Assembly: GCF_963667135.1 (NCBI RefSeq)
Contig: NZ_OY762974.1
Coordinates: 1,798,001 to 1,862,000, forward strand
Direction: 5' to 3'
DNA: 64,000 bases
Origin: an uncultured Macellibacteroides sp.
GTDB taxonomy: Bacteria > Bacteroidota > Bacteroidia > Bacteroidales > Tannerellaceae
In this document: positions 10,101-18,309 of the stretch, in pieces
How positions within the stretch are numbered: position 1 is the stretch's first letter
Layout: every line of letters starts with the position of its first letter
Made by a program: the position numbers and the translations under genes
The notes under the pieces: generated by a model
What the model was told of the DNA's origin: nothing
Databases searched by the model: none
Seen by the model: only the letters and a program-made list of their open reading frames with translations

Positions 10101-10326
10101 CTTCCTCAACAAAGTAAGGCGTGATCGGCAAGAAGTAGACTTTGTCTGCGATTCCTTCCGAAGTCTGAATCGTTGCAATGTTGGGATTAAGTAACACCGT
10201 GCTGATGCCCTCTTCTTTTAGTGCCTTAAGAGCCTGAGAACCTGAATAGTCAAATTCTCCTGCCTGGCCAATTTTAAGGGCGCCCGATCCCAGCACAATC
10301 ACTTTTTTCATTCCGCATTTTGCCAT
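7111..10326 (-). CDS. carB: Carbamoyl-phosphate synthase large subunit
   Basis: The protein has 1071 residues, the normal length (E. coli 1073). It holds two homologous ATP-grasp halves: the first opens with KKVIVLGSGALKIGQAGEF and the second near residue 555 with KSVVILGSGAYRIGSSVEFD. The C-terminal MGS-like domain contains GYTIYATAGTARFLLDNGV. The enzyme makes carbamoyl phosphate from bicarbonate, ammonia (supplied by CarA) and two ATP for pyrimidine and arginine synthesis. No carA lies next to it. The start at 10326 (MAKCGMKK) is used; an in-frame ATG at 10311 is the alternative. Its roughly 170-base leader carries a terminator-like hairpin that could allow attenuation. Confidence 0.97.
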   Translation of the reverse strand: MAKCGMKKVIVLGSGALKIGQAGEFDYSGSQALKALKEEGISTVLLNPNIATIQTSEGIADKVYFLPITPYFVEEVIKKEQPDGILLAFGGQTALNCGTELYLSGTLAQYGVKVLGTSVEAIMNTEDRDLFVKKLTEVDVRTPVSQAVETMDDAVAAAYRIGFPIMIRSAYALGGMGSGICTDETELRTLAESAFAYSKQILVEESLKGWKEIEFEIIRDHKDHCFTVVSMENVDPLGVHTGESIVVAPTCSLNDDELDLLKGLSIKTVRHLGIVGECNIQFAFNSYTNDYRVIEINARLSRSSALASKASGYPLAFVAAKLALGYSLDEIGEMGTPNSAYKAPEVDYIIAKIPRWDLSKFEGVSRQIGSSMKSVGEIMSIGKSFEEIMQKGLRMIGQGMHGFVGNNDLEFDDLDEELANPTDLRIFAIAKAFEQGYTVDRIYELSKINPWFLNKLKNIDDFRKVLEGYDKIEALPVDTLKEAKRLGFSDFQIARFVEKPTGNMEKENLKVRALRKKLGILPSVKRINTIASEHPDLTNYLYLTYDGSEHAIPYYPNDKSVVILGSGAYRIGSSVEFDWCSVNAAQTARKLGYKSIMINYNPETVSTDYDMCDRLYFDELSMERVLDVIDLEIPKGVIVSVGGQIPNNLAMKLYRQNVPVLGTSPLSIDRAENRHKFSAMLDHLGIDQPIWGELTSQDEIDGFIEKVGFPVLIRPSYVLSGAAMNVCHTREQVVTFLKLAAKVSKEYPVVVTEFLQDAKEIEFDAVAKNGEVVEYAISEHVEFAGVHSGDATLVFPAQKIYFETARRIKKVSKMIAKELNISGPFNIQYLAKNNEIKVIECNLRASRSFPFVSKVLKRNFIETATRIMLDAPYSQPDKTAFDVDWIGVKASQFSFSRLHKADPVLGVDMSSTGEVGCIGEDFDEALLSSMIAVGNTIPKQNVMVSSGGVKSKVDLLDPCRLLDEKGYTIYATAGTARFLLDNGVNATVVSWPDEEGELNIMDMFSKHAFDLVVNIPKDHSRRELTNGYKIRRAAIDHNIPLITNARLASAFIKAFTSMKMEDIKIKSWQEY

Positions 10327-10389
10327 AATAATTTGATTGTTTTGTTTATTAATATATTGTTCATAGAATGTTTCGTGTTTTGACAGGAC

Positions 10390-10419
10390 AAAAAAATACG
10401 TTAGTAAAAGTAACTAACG
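10390..10419 (-). terminator. Terminator-like hairpin in the carB leader (possible attenuator)
   Basis: On the minus strand a 7-bp stem CGTTAGT/ACTAACG (10419-10413 with 10405-10399) is followed by TA and seven T (10396-10390). It lies downstream of a minus-strand promoter at 10507-10537 and upstream of the carB ATG at 10326, so it either ends a short leader RNA or attenuates carB. The stem is AT-rich and its strength is uncertain. Confidence 0.5.
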
Positions 10420-10506
10420 CATGCAATATAAACAAGATATATGTCCTAAAACAGTGAAATGAACCGAACTGTACCGTCTAATTCCTGCTCTTTGTTTAAT
10501 TATTCA

Positions 10507-10537
10507 CAAATGTATACTATTTATCTACTTGGGTCAA
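10507..10537 (-). promoter_or_regulatory. Promoter of carB leader
   Basis: Minus-strand TTG (10537-10535), 20-base spacer and TACATTTG (10514-10507) match the Bacteroidetes consensus. Predicted start is near 10500, giving a 5' leader of about 175 bases. Confidence 0.55.
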
Positions 10538-10545
10538 CTTATTTT

Positions 10546-10578
10546 TTGCAAGATACTCTGTAAAATTTTGTAACTTTG
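10546..10578 (+). promoter_or_regulatory. Promoter of trpS
   Basis: TTG at 10546-10548, a 22-base spacer and TAACTTTG at 10571-10578 resemble the -33/-7 consensus; the gene begins 38 bases further on. Confidence 0.55.
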
Positions 10579-10616
10579 CCCTCCGATTATAAGAATAACA
10601 AACCAAGAATCAAGAT

Positions 10617-11606
10617 ATGGAAACAGTAGTAAGTGGCATCAGGCCAACTGGAAACCTGCACCTGGGTAACTATTTTGGGGCAGTAAAAAGTTTTCTGCAG
10701 ATGCAGAATGAGTATAATTGCTTTTTCTTCATTGCAGACTGGCACTCACTGACCACTCATCCTCATCCGGATAATATCGTAAGCGGTGTTCGGAAAATTT
10801 TAGCTGAATATTTAGCTTGTGGAATTGATCCCGAGAAGGCTACTATATATGTACAGAGTGATGTGCGCGAAGTGCTGGAATTATATTTGTATCTGAATAT
10901 GAATGCTTATCTGGGAGAGTTGGAACGGACAACTTCTTTTAAAGAAAAAGCGCGTAAGCAACCTGAAAATGTAAATGCGGGACTTCTTACTTACCCAACG
11001 CTTATGGCTTCGGATATTATTATTCATAAAGCGGCTAAGGTGCCTGTAGGAAAAGATCAGGAGCAAAATATGGAAATGGCGCGTAAGTTTGCTCGTCGTT
11101 TCAATACATTTTATGGCGTGGATTATTTCCCAGAACCAGCTTCTTTCTCGTTATCAAACAAAGCTGTTAAGGTTCCTGGCCTCGATGGTTCCGGAAAGAT
11201 GGGTAAATCGGAAGGGAATGCTATTTATCTTATCGACGACGAAAAGACAATCAAAAAGAAGGTGATGAAGGCAGTTACCGATTCCGGTCCTACAGTCCCC
11301 AATAGTGAAAAGCCCGAAGCTATTGGAAACTTGTTTACTATGATGGAGATTGTTTCTTCTCAAGACACATATAATTACTTCAACGAAAAGTATGCAACGT
11401 GCGAAATTCGCTACGGCGATTTGAAGAAGCAACTTGCTGAAGATATAAATATGTTTTGCTCTCCGATACGCGAACGTATCCTGGATATTGCTTCCAATAC
11501 CGAATATATGGATAAAGTTGCCCGTCTTGGAGCAGAAAAAGCGCGCGAAAGTGCATCGAAAACCATACAGGAAGTTCGCCGGATTATCGGGTTCAAACCT
11601 TACTAA
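10617..11606 (+). CDS. trpS: Tryptophanyl-tRNA synthetase
   Basis: A 329-residue class I aminoacyl-tRNA synthetase of normal bacterial length. It has the HIGH-type motif HLGN at residues 15-18 and the KMSKS-type motif KMGKS at 194-198, plus the family's GKDQEQNMEMARKFARRFN segment. It charges tRNA-Trp in the cytoplasm. The gene stands alone, with its own promoter upstream and a terminator directly downstream. No T-box or trp leader peptide was seen. Confidence 0.97.
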   Translation: METVVSGIRPTGNLHLGNYFGAVKSFLQMQNEYNCFFFIADWHSLTTHPHPDNIVSGVRKILAEYLACGIDPEKATIYVQSDVREVLELYLYLNMNAYLGELERTTSFKEKARKQPENVNAGLLTYPTLMASDIIIHKAAKVPVGKDQEQNMEMARKFARRFNTFYGVDYFPEPASFSLSNKAVKVPGLDGSGKMGKSEGNAIYLIDDEKTIKKKVMKAVTDSGPTVPNSEKPEAIGNLFTMMEIVSSQDTYNYFNEKYATCEIRYGDLKKQLAEDINMFCSPIRERILDIASNTEYMDKVARLGAEKARESASKTIQEVRRIIGFKPY

Positions 11607-11626
11607 GAGTATCTGCTAATAGGAAA

Positions 11627-11671
11627 GAAGCGAAGACGTGTCTTGGAAGAGATATTTCTTCGCTTCTTTTT
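11627..11671 (+). terminator. trpS terminator
   Basis: A 10-bp stem GAAGCGAAGA (11627-11636) / TCTTCGCTTC (11657-11666) followed by five T. It may also block read-through from the converging gene. Confidence 0.8.
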
Positions 11672-11691
11672 ATAAATGTGTTCCCAATAAA

Positions 11692-12486
11692 TTAATAGAA
11701 TATAGGATAAGCAATATATTGAGGTTGCCATTTTCTTCGGATGGGGTTGAACTCGTACTGCATACCCATTCCAACACCAAATTTGTCGTTAAACCTTATT
11801 TCAAATGCACCTCCTGCAGCTGTGTGCGGATAAAAAGGATTCATGACCATGTGGGCATTTTGAGACTGATTATCGTTGTAGTTTACATAACGCCCCCAGG
11901 TTTTTAGTTTCAGCCAATCCGCAACCTGATAATCGGCGGTACCCTGGAAACCTACAGTTTGTAATGGTCCCCAGTTAGCCGGACTATAGTATTTGGCGGC
12001 GAAAGCTCCTCCACTTAATGTCCATCGGCCACTTTGCCATGCCAGAGAACTTTGCAGGAATGTAATACCTCCAAGGCCCGGAAATGTCTCCTTGCTCCCT
12101 ACAGTTAAAATACCTAGATTATCATTTAGCGGAGCAAATTCTGTTACTTTGAAATCAAGCATCATTGGGGTCATTTTCATTAATACGGAGTAAGGACTGA
12201 AAAGAGGTCTGTAAGCTGGCGAAAGAATTTGCATATCAATAGGGCGTTCGTCTGATTTATAAGTTCGCTCTTGTTTGTATTCTTTCAACTTCGCCTCAAT
12301 AAGTGACGTTGAAGCCGGAGTATAACTTTTGTAAGATAGTTCGGGGATGGTTAAGTGGAATGTTTGCATTTTAGGAAGCACGATCATCTTTCCTTCTTTA
12401 CTGAACGCTACAGTAAAAGAATTCTGACTATATCCGTAAAGTCCCGAACATAAAAACAGACAGAATATATATACTCCTTTTTTCAT
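11692..12486 (-). CDS. Predicted outer-membrane beta-barrel protein, unknown function
   Basis: A 264-residue exported protein with a signal peptide (residues 1-21, ending YGYSQ). The mature part lacks hydrophobic helices and shows alternating aromatic beta strands typical of a small barrel, such as WQSGRWTLSGGAFAAKYY and GVGMGMQYEFNPI, and ends in an aromatic residue (YPIFY). I do not recognise the family. It lies 71 bases downstream of the hybrid histidine kinase on the same strand, so it may be co-transcribed, but functional linkage is a guess. Confidence 0.6.
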   Translation of the reverse strand: MKKGVYIFCLFLCSGLYGYSQNSFTVAFSKEGKMIVLPKMQTFHLTIPELSYKSYTPASTSLIEAKLKEYKQERTYKSDERPIDMQILSPAYRPLFSPYSVLMKMTPMMLDFKVTEFAPLNDNLGILTVGSKETFPGLGGITFLQSSLAWQSGRWTLSGGAFAAKYYSPANWGPLQTVGFQGTADYQVADWLKLKTWGRYVNYNDNQSQNAHMVMNPFYPHTAAGGAFEIRFNDKFGVGMGMQYEFNPIRRKWQPQYIAYPIFY

Positions 12487-12557
12487 AAATCTATTAGATT
12501 AAAAGGCACGAATATACTTTATTATTTTCAAAGCCTTCAATAAAGCTCTATTAAATT

Positions 12558-15236
12558 CTATGCGTTTGAATGAAAAGAGCTCGTTAATTGTTCATGAATG
12601 GTTCTATGTAGTTCTTCTTTTTTAATTGGCTTGGATAAATAAGCATTAAACCCACTTTTCATGATACGTTGTTCGTCTTCACCAAAAGCAAAAGCCGTTA
12701 CAGCAATGATGGGTATGGCTTTGTTTTCCTGACGGATAACGGAGGTTACCTCGTATCCGTCCATTTCTGGCATCTTGATATCCATTAAGATAAGATCGGG
12801 GTTGTTTTCTTTGTAAAGTTTTATAGCCTCTTTCCCGTTTCTGGCATGAAATACTTTATACTTTTTCAGCATAGCGGCATAGAGCCTGAAGTTACTTTCA
12901 TTATCTTCAGCGATTAGCAAGGTGGCCATCTTCTCAGATATGATGGCGCTTTCAGGATTAATGGAAGATTCCAATATATCCTTTTCAACAGGATTATAGG
13001 GTAAAGTAAACCAAAAAGTTGACCCTTTTCTTTCTTCAGAATTAACGCCTATCTTTCCACCCAAGCGTTCAACAATCATCTGGCAGATAGAGAGCCCAAG
13101 TCCTGTTCCCTGAGAAAAGCTGTTTAGTTTAACAAAGCGCTGAAAAACTTTTCGGGCTTCTTTCTGTGCAATACCACATCCGGTATCGGATACGTAGAAA
13201 TAGATTTCATTATTGAGTATGTGGTAACCAAATTCAATGCTTCCTTCGTTTGTAAACTTGATGGCATTGTTTATAAAGTTTGTAATTACCTGCAATATTC
13301 GGTTTTTGTCAGTCCTGAGTATACATCGCGGTTCTTTTTCTTCGAAAACAAGCTTAACATGCTGATCAACTTTGAGTCTGTAGCTCTGTTCTATGTCTGA
13401 AAGCAATTTATTGATATCAACGTCCATGAATGCAAACTCGAGAGTCCCTGCTTCTATTTTGGCAAGATCCAGAATGTCATTTATTAGTTGTAACAGAACT
13501 TCGTTATTGTTATTGATGATATTAACGTATTCATTTTTTTCTTGTTGCTCGTCCGCCGAGGCGAGCAATTCTGAAAAACCAACAATCGCGTTGAGTGGTG
13601 TCCGGATCTCGTGACTCATATTTGCAAGAAATGCCGACTTTAACCTGTCGGATTCTTCGGCACGCTCTTTTGCCTCACGCAGTTCGTTTTCAATTCGCAT
13701 CTGTTCTGAAACGTCTTCTGCTTTAACAACAACACCAATTAAATTAGAATTATTGTCTATAACGGGATTGGCAAATATCCTTACAAATTGTTTATTGGGA
13801 AACTCATTAATCACTTCCGATTCCTTCTTAGCTTTAATAGCACTGGTGATAGGACAGTTTGGACAGAAGTCTTCCAAAGATCCAGATGCCAGACAACTGT
13901 ATTTCCCCCCATCTATGGAACGGCAAAAGAAAGGAACCTGGTTGCTCCATTTTACATTAAACTGAGGGGTTACAAACTTAATTGATGATTTGATGTTGTT
14001 TAGAATAATCAGATTATCTTTTTCAATATCCTGTAAGTGATCTTTCAGCCCTTTGGTGCGAATGTAAAAGTAGAGACCGGTGAGGCTGAATAGGCATAAA
14101 AAAATAGTTATAGTGAGCAGTATCTCATATTTGTACTCGATTAAAGGAGATTCCTTTTCGTTTACAAAGGTTGAAAAGAGGGGGAGCGATTGTTTGCTTA
14201 TCTTCTTTTCGTCTAATTTCCTTGCATCGAAGGAATATGAATTGGGAATAATTTCTGTCTTTAGCGATTTGCTTTTGTTATTCTCTTTTAGAACATTTAC
14301 AACATCCTGGGCTAGATCAGCACCAATATTTCTGTAATTTGGAATGTACCCGCCCAGCGCCCAGTGTCCTAAACCGACAGATGTCACCGTAAAAGCCGGG
14401 ACTTTCGGGTTGGCAGACATCATTGTATATGTAGCATTCCCAATATAATATCCGTCGCTTACATCTACTCTCCAGGTCCCAAGAAGAATGACTGAATTTT
14501 CTGGCAATTCTTCAATTTTCTTACTTATTTCATAAATGTTATTTTTACGTCCGTCAAGTTGTATCAGAGATAGATCCGGGTAGTTTTGGAATTTCTTTAT
14601 TACCAGCGATTGCAAAACCAAACCTCCAAAGCTGTTGTCAGTAATAAGTGCAATGTTTCTAGTGGCAGGATAAAGCTTTTTTATCAGTTGAATGTTTTTA
14701 TCAATATCGTATTGATAGAAATAGCCTCTGATAGGTTGACTGTGATCTATTTCATTGATGAATATTGATTTTGGTTCCCATAATTTTGTTTCAGGAATAG
14801 AGTCGGGAAGATGCAATGTATTATTGCTTACCATCCCGCAGACTAATGGGATATTGGCAAAGTTTTTATCATTAAATGATAGATAAGATGCCCAAGCTTC
14901 TTGTCCTAGTACCATTACTAATGAAGGTTTCCTTTCACCCGTGTATTTGCCAAGAATATTTTTCATTCTTTCTTTCCACAAATGGGCTTCAGGCAGGCTC
15001 TTGCAATTCATATTTTCAATAACGATAGGAAGCTTCCCTCCGAGTTTTTGGTAAGCTTCGATAAATGTTGTGATGTTTTGCGTGGTGTTCCGTGTGTCTG
15101 GATTATAAGAACTGATAATAAGAATCGGGTGTTTTTCGTTTGCAAGTAGTGTATAGGAAATTAGTAAAAATAAAAAGATGAAAACTATGCGTTTTATAGA
15201 TGCTATTGCGTTGAAAGGTGATATGCATTTTTCCAT
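12558..15236 (-). CDS. Hybrid histidine kinase with periplasmic binding-protein-like sensor and Cys-rich PAS
   Basis: An 892-residue one-protein phosphorelay. A membrane segment at about 15-32 and a second at 371-393 enclose a periplasmic domain like an ABC-transporter substrate-binding protein ([26 protein letters not shown]). A PAS-like domain (about 405-515) contains C438, C448, C458 and C461, ending in FCPNCP. HisKA follows with phospho-acceptor H542 ([15 protein letters not shown]), then HATPase (NNAIKF; DTGCGIA; GTGLGLS), then a receiver with D819 ([16 protein letters not shown]) and K869. Ligand unknown. The cysteine cluster suggests redox or metal sensing. No dedicated HPt or classic regulator is adjacent. 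Confidence 0.9.
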   Translation of the reverse strand: MEKCISPFNAIASIKRIVFIFLFLLISYTLLANEKHPILIISSYNPDTRNTTQNITTFIEAYQKLGGKLPIVIENMNCKSLPEAHLWKERMKNILGKYTGERKPSLVMVLGQEAWASYLSFNDKNFANIPLVCGMVSNNTLHLPDSIPETKLWEPKSIFINEIDHSQPIRGYFYQYDIDKNIQLIKKLYPATRNIALITDNSFGGLVLQSLVIKKFQNYPDLSLIQLDGRKNNIYEISKKIEELPENSVILLGTWRVDVSDGYYIGNATYTMMSANPKVPAFTVTSVGLGHWALGGYIPNYRNIGADLAQDVVNVLKENNKSKSLKTEIIPNSYSFDARKLDEKKISKQSLPLFSTFVNEKESPLIEYKYEILLTITIFLCLFSLTGLYFYIRTKGLKDHLQDIEKDNLIILNNIKSSIKFVTPQFNVKWSNQVPFFCRSIDGGKYSCLASGSLEDFCPNCPITSAIKAKKESEVINEFPNKQFVRIFANPVIDNNSNLIGVVVKAEDVSEQMRIENELREAKERAEESDRLKSAFLANMSHEIRTPLNAIVGFSELLASADEQQEKNEYVNIINNNNEVLLQLINDILDLAKIEAGTLEFAFMDVDINKLLSDIEQSYRLKVDQHVKLVFEEKEPRCILRTDKNRILQVITNFINNAIKFTNEGSIEFGYHILNNEIYFYVSDTGCGIAQKEARKVFQRFVKLNSFSQGTGLGLSICQMIVERLGGKIGVNSEERKGSTFWFTLPYNPVEKDILESSINPESAIISEKMATLLIAEDNESNFRLYAAMLKKYKVFHARNGKEAIKLYKENNPDLILMDIKMPEMDGYEVTSVIRQENKAIPIIAVTAFAFGEDEQRIMKSGFNAYLSKPIKKEELHRTIHEQLTSSFHSNA

Positions 15237-15382
15237 TTAGGTGATTCTTTTCTTATCTGTTATATTCTTACCTGCACAAATATAAAGAATAAATACTGAT
15301 TTAATTGTTTTGGAAATGAAATTAACTAAGGGTTATTGTTTCTTCTTGATTAATGCTAATCTAAAGAATTTGGGGTGAATTC

Positions 15383-15412
15383 AAAAAAAGAGCCTTTCTT
15401 CACAGAAAAGCT
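15383..15412 (-). terminator. Intrinsic terminator with no upstream minus-strand gene
   Basis: Minus-strand 9-bp stem (AGCTTTTCT with AGAAAGGCT, one G-U pair), GTGA loop, then C and seven T. It lies about 150 bases before the kinase start, so it would end a short leader or separate small RNA. Confidence 0.65.
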
Positions 15413-15514
15413 TTATTTTCATAACAAGATCAACTAATAGAAAAATATCTTGTTATTATTATTATTATCTTATATAATTAGTAATAGTTTTAATATTGAA
15501 TGATTGTTGTTTTA
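15383..15514 (-). ncRNA. Candidate small RNA or kinase leader RNA of about 130 nt
   Basis: A minus-strand promoter (TTG at 15551-15549, 20-base spacer, TATCTTTG at 15528-15521) predicts a start near 15514. An intrinsic terminator ends at 15383. No open reading frame of note lies between. It could be an independent small RNA or an attenuated leader of the histidine-kinase gene. Prediction only. Confidence 0.35.
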
Positions 15515-15520
15515 TGATTA

Positions 15521-15551
15521 CAAAGATACTGGTGCAGAATGAAGCCGACAA
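15521..15551 (-). promoter_or_regulatory. Consensus minus-strand promoter upstream of candidate RNA
   Basis: TTG (15551-15549), 20-base spacer, TATCTTTG (15528-15521) fit the Bacteroidetes -33/-7 pattern. Confidence 0.5.
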
Positions 15552-15782
15552 TACCTATGTTTATGTATATATTTTTGTTTAATACCTAAAAAGAGTGATG
15601 GGTGAAAGACGCGATAATAACCTACCTTTGTCAATCATTCGTGATTAAAGTTCTTGTAAAGGTGAATAATTGTGAATTTATCGGTGTCTGTAAAAAACAA
15701 TCAGTTTGTCTACTGTTGTATAATAGAACGAAAAGAGAATGATGTATATTTGAATGTTTAAAATCAGCCTAAAAGATTTGTT

Positions 15783-16496
15783 ATGTATAAAAAAGGAAAA
15801 TATCGGGAGACCGATAAGATGAGTGATCTTATTTGCGACAACTATCCCATGCTATTGGTAATGAGTAGATTTGGAATCTCAATGGGTTTTGGCGAAAAGA
15901 ATATTAAAGAGGTCTGCAAATCGAATAATGTTGACACTTGTACCTTTCTGACAGTAGTTAACTTTCTGCTGAACGATGAGCACACAGATGTTGACGTTGC
16001 CAAACTTTCTGAATGTTTCTCGATGGACGCATTGATTTCTTATCTGCAAAATTCCCACACCTATTTTCTGGACTTCAGATTGCCTAATATTCGTCGAAAG
16101 CTTATTTTGGCTATTGAAACTTGTCCCAAAGATGTGGCGTTTGTTATACAGCAGTTTTTCGATGAGTATGCAGACGAAGTTTTTAAGCACATGCAATATG
16201 AAGAAAAAGTTGTTTTTCCTTATGTGCGAGGACTGTTGAAAGGAGTAAAGGATAGCCGGTACAATATATCTATATTCAAAAAGAGACATGATCAGATTGA
16301 GATGAAAATCATAGAACTCAAAAACCTTATTATAAAATATTATCCGGGTAAGGGGAGCGACCTTTTAAATAGTGTACTGTTTGATATCTTTTCCTGCGAA
16401 CAGGAACTAGCCTCACACAGCATAATTGAGGATCATATGTTTACTCCTACCATCATGGAACTTGAAAGAAAAATAAGCACAGATCATGAACGTTAA
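15783..16496 (+). CDS. Hemerythrin-like (HHE) di-iron protein of the RIC/ScdA type
   Basis: A 237-residue cytoplasmic protein. Residues 18-65 resemble the ScdA/DUF542 N-terminal helical domain, although its usual Cys-Cys pair is not clear. Residues 85-225 form an HHE four-helix bundle whose likely iron ligands are H92, H136, E140 (FKHMQYEEKVVFP), H169 and H212/E216/H218 (HSIIEDHMFTP). Proteins of this type repair iron-sulfur centres after nitric oxide or peroxide damage, or sense oxygen/NO. The last 11 bases overlap the start of the LuxR-type regulator gene, so the two are translated together and probably act in one response. Confidence 0.85.
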   Translation: MYKKGKYRETDKMSDLICDNYPMLLVMSRFGISMGFGEKNIKEVCKSNNVDTCTFLTVVNFLLNDEHTDVDVAKLSECFSMDALISYLQNSHTYFLDFRLPNIRRKLILAIETCPKDVAFVIQQFFDEYADEVFKHMQYEEKVVFPYVRGLLKGVKDSRYNISIFKKRHDQIEMKIIELKNLIIKYYPGKGSDLLNSVLFDIFSCEQELASHSIIEDHMFTPTIMELERKISTDHER

Positions 16497-17094
16497 TCTA
16501 AGAATAGCAATTGCTGACCCTTCGGTAATCATTCGCAGTGGTGTTGAGGCTATATTAAAACGAATTTCGAGCCTTCGGATTTATGTGGATGAGATTTCTG
16601 GAGCAGATGCTTTATATGAATATATGAAGAAGCACCAACCCGACGTGTTAATTATTAATCCGGCTTTTTTAGGATATTACTCACTTGCAATGCTTAAAGA
16701 AGAATGCGGATGTTCCCGCCTTAAATGTGTTGCCTTGCTTTATGCAGTGGCGGAGCATTCTTTGTTAAAGCAATACGATGACTTTATTACTATTTACGAT
16801 AGTCCCGAAGAAATAAAAAACAAGATAGAAAAGATTTCAAATCAGTATGAAGTCGAAAAAACAGAAGGAGAGGACGAACTCCAAACCCTTAGCGTTCGCG
16901 AAAGAGAAATAGTTGTATGTGTGGTCAAGGGACTTACAAACAGAGAGATTGCAGAACAGCTTTATCTGTCAGCTCATACAGTGATTACACACCGGCGTAA
17001 TATTGCACGTAAACTGCAAATTCATAGTGCCAGTGGTCTTACTGTTTATGCAATTGTAAACAAGTTAATTGAATTGGACGACATAAAAAAATAA
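16486..17094 (+). CDS. LuxR-family regulator with a degenerate (non-phosphorylatable) receiver domain
   Basis: A 202-residue regulator. Residues 5-120 look like a response-regulator receiver, but the acidic pair is reduced to D11 (ADPSV) and the phospho-acceptor Asp is replaced by N58 (DVLIINPAFLG). No obvious conserved Lys near the end is visible. Residues 132-197 form a LuxR/NarL-type helix-turn-helix (LSVREREIVVCVVKGLTNRE; LSAHTVITHRRNIARKL). It should bind DNA but not respond to ordinary phosphorylation, so it may work through dimerisation or partner binding. Overlap with the hemerythrin-like gene suggests that di-iron protein as sensor or target. A terminator follows. Confidence 0.88.
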   Translation: MNVNLRIAIADPSVIIRSGVEAILKRISSLRIYVDEISGADALYEYMKKHQPDVLIINPAFLGYYSLAMLKEECGCSRLKCVALLYAVAEHSLLKQYDDFITIYDSPEEIKNKIEKISNQYEVEKTEGEDELQTLSVREREIVVCVVKGLTNREIAEQLYLSAHTVITHRRNIARKLQIHSASGLTVYAIVNKLIELDDIKK

Positions 17095-17128
17095 ACGGGA
17101 GAGTTTCCATTAATGAATCTCTCCCGTT
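17094..17128. terminator. Bidirectional terminator after LuxR-type regulator
   Basis: AACGGGAGAG (17094-17103) pairs with CTCTCCCGTT (17119-17128). It stands between two converging genes; T-rich sequence follows on the plus side. Confidence 0.75.
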
Positions 17129-17155
17129 CTATTATTTCTTGAATACTCCTATTCC

Positions 17156-18238
17156 TTATTTCTTAGAGAAAAATTCTTTTTCTTTCCACTCTCTCATTAG
17201 GTCAGAAATCGTTTCCTTTACGCTCATAATACGGTTAGCTTTGTAGGCATTTGATCCTGCGAAAGCGTAGCCGTTATTGAAATTACCTTTAAATGCATTA
17301 TAAAGCGCAAGCATGATACAATAAGGACTTTTTGAAATATCGCATGTTTTAATGCAATGAAACGGACAAGTTTTGGGTTGTTTAATCCCCTCTTTTACTT
17401 GTTGGATAAAAGAACCTCCAATGGCTCTTCCAGGCATTCCGACAGGGCTCTTTATTATTTCGATGTCTTCTTCCTTGGCTGCAATGTACTGCTCTTTGAA
17501 AGCATCTGATGCATCGCACTCGTCGGTTGTAACGAAACGGGTTCCTAACTGTACGCCTGATGCTCCAAGTTGCATCATGCGATAAATATCTTCTCCGGTA
17601 TAGATCCCTCCAGCAGCTATAACCGGTATGCTTTTATTATACTTCTCTTCAAAAAGAGAAACTTCGTGAACAACCTGTGGTAATATTTCTTCCAGCGAAA
17701 AGTTCACATCGTTTATCTGGTTTTCTTTGTATCCCAGGTGTCCCCCAGCTTTAGGCCCTTCTACCACAACGGCATCGGGAAGATAGTTGTACTGGCTCAT
17801 CCACTTTTCGCAGATAATACGTACAGCACGTGCAGAAGAAACAATTGGAACAAGCTTTGTTGTGCTGTCCTTTTGCAGGAAGCTTGGCAAATCAAGAGGA
17901 AGACCAGCGCCGCTGAAGATAATGTCTGCCTTTTCGGAAATAGCTGTTTTTACCATGTCTGCAAAATTTGTCATGGCAACCATAACGTTTACGCCGATAA
18001 TGCCTTTTGCTTTTTCACGTGCTTTTTTGAGCTCTTCTTTAAGGCCCAAAATGCTTGCTTCCCCGAAATTGGTTGATAGTTTATTATATAAAAGTCCTAA
18101 ACCGGCGCTGGAGATTACGCCGATGCCTCCTTCGTTTGCAACTGCCGAGGCTAGGCCCGATAAAGAGATACCTACGCCCATTCCACCTTGGATAATGGGT
18201 ACATGAGCTTTCAGGTCTCCGATAGTCAATGTTTTCAT
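17156..18238 (-). CDS. NAD(P)H-dependent flavin oxidoreductase / nitronate monooxygenase-like protein
   Basis: A 360-residue FMN-dependent TIM-barrel enzyme of the 2-nitropropane dioxygenase/FabK family. It shows the N-terminal PIIQGGMGVGISLSGLASAV motif, VVEGPKAGGHLG (catalytic-histidine region), and the FMN-phosphate site VIAAGGIYTGEDI...GASGVQLGTRFV. Near residues 290-310 it has four cysteines (CPFHCIKTC and SPYC), a pattern that could ligate metal or an iron-sulfur cluster and is not part of the classic fungal enzymes. Bacterial relatives oxidise nitronates or reduce enoyl-ACP; which applies is not decidable here. The neighbouring hemerythrin-like gene makes a nitro/nitrosative-stress role attractive but unproven. 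Confidence 0.85.
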   Translation of the reverse strand: MKTLTIGDLKAHVPIIQGGMGVGISLSGLASAVANEGGIGVISSAGLGLLYNKLSTNFGEASILGLKEELKKAREKAKGIIGVNVMVAMTNFADMVKTAISEKADIIFSGAGLPLDLPSFLQKDSTTKLVPIVSSARAVRIICEKWMSQYNYLPDAVVVEGPKAGGHLGYKENQINDVNFSLEEILPQVVHEVSLFEEKYNKSIPVIAAGGIYTGEDIYRMMQLGASGVQLGTRFVTTDECDASDAFKEQYIAAKEEDIEIIKSPVGMPGRAIGGSFIQQVKEGIKQPKTCPFHCIKTCDISKSPYCIMLALYNAFKGNFNNGYAFAGSNAYKANRIMSVKETISDLMREWKEKEFFSKK

Positions 18239-18264
18239 CTAAATTATTTACTAAATACAGGGAG

Positions 18265-18272
18265 CAAAGGTA
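18265..18272 (-). promoter_or_regulatory. Possible -7 box of the nitronate monooxygenase-like gene
   Basis: Minus-strand TACCTTTG matches TAnnTTTG about 27 bases before the start codon; no good -33 element accompanies it, which would fit an activator-dependent promoter. Confidence 0.4.
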
Positions 18273-18309
18273 ATACAATATATTGATATGAGTGTATTTA
18301 TAGAAAAAA

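Larger units (their letters stand above)
15237..15782. other. Gene-free intergenic stretch with regulatory elements
   Basis: This AT-rich 546-base stretch separates the divergent kinase and hemerythrin-like genes. I see no coding region. On the minus strand it holds a consensus promoter (15521-15551) and an intrinsic terminator (15383-15412) with no gene between. TATATTTG on the minus strand (15284-15277) may be the kinase's own -7 box. On the plus strand TACCTTTG (15623-15630) may be the -7 box for the hemerythrin-like gene, but no clear -33 element accompanies it. A small UUCG-loop hairpin (15633-15646) follows. Confidence 0.6.
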
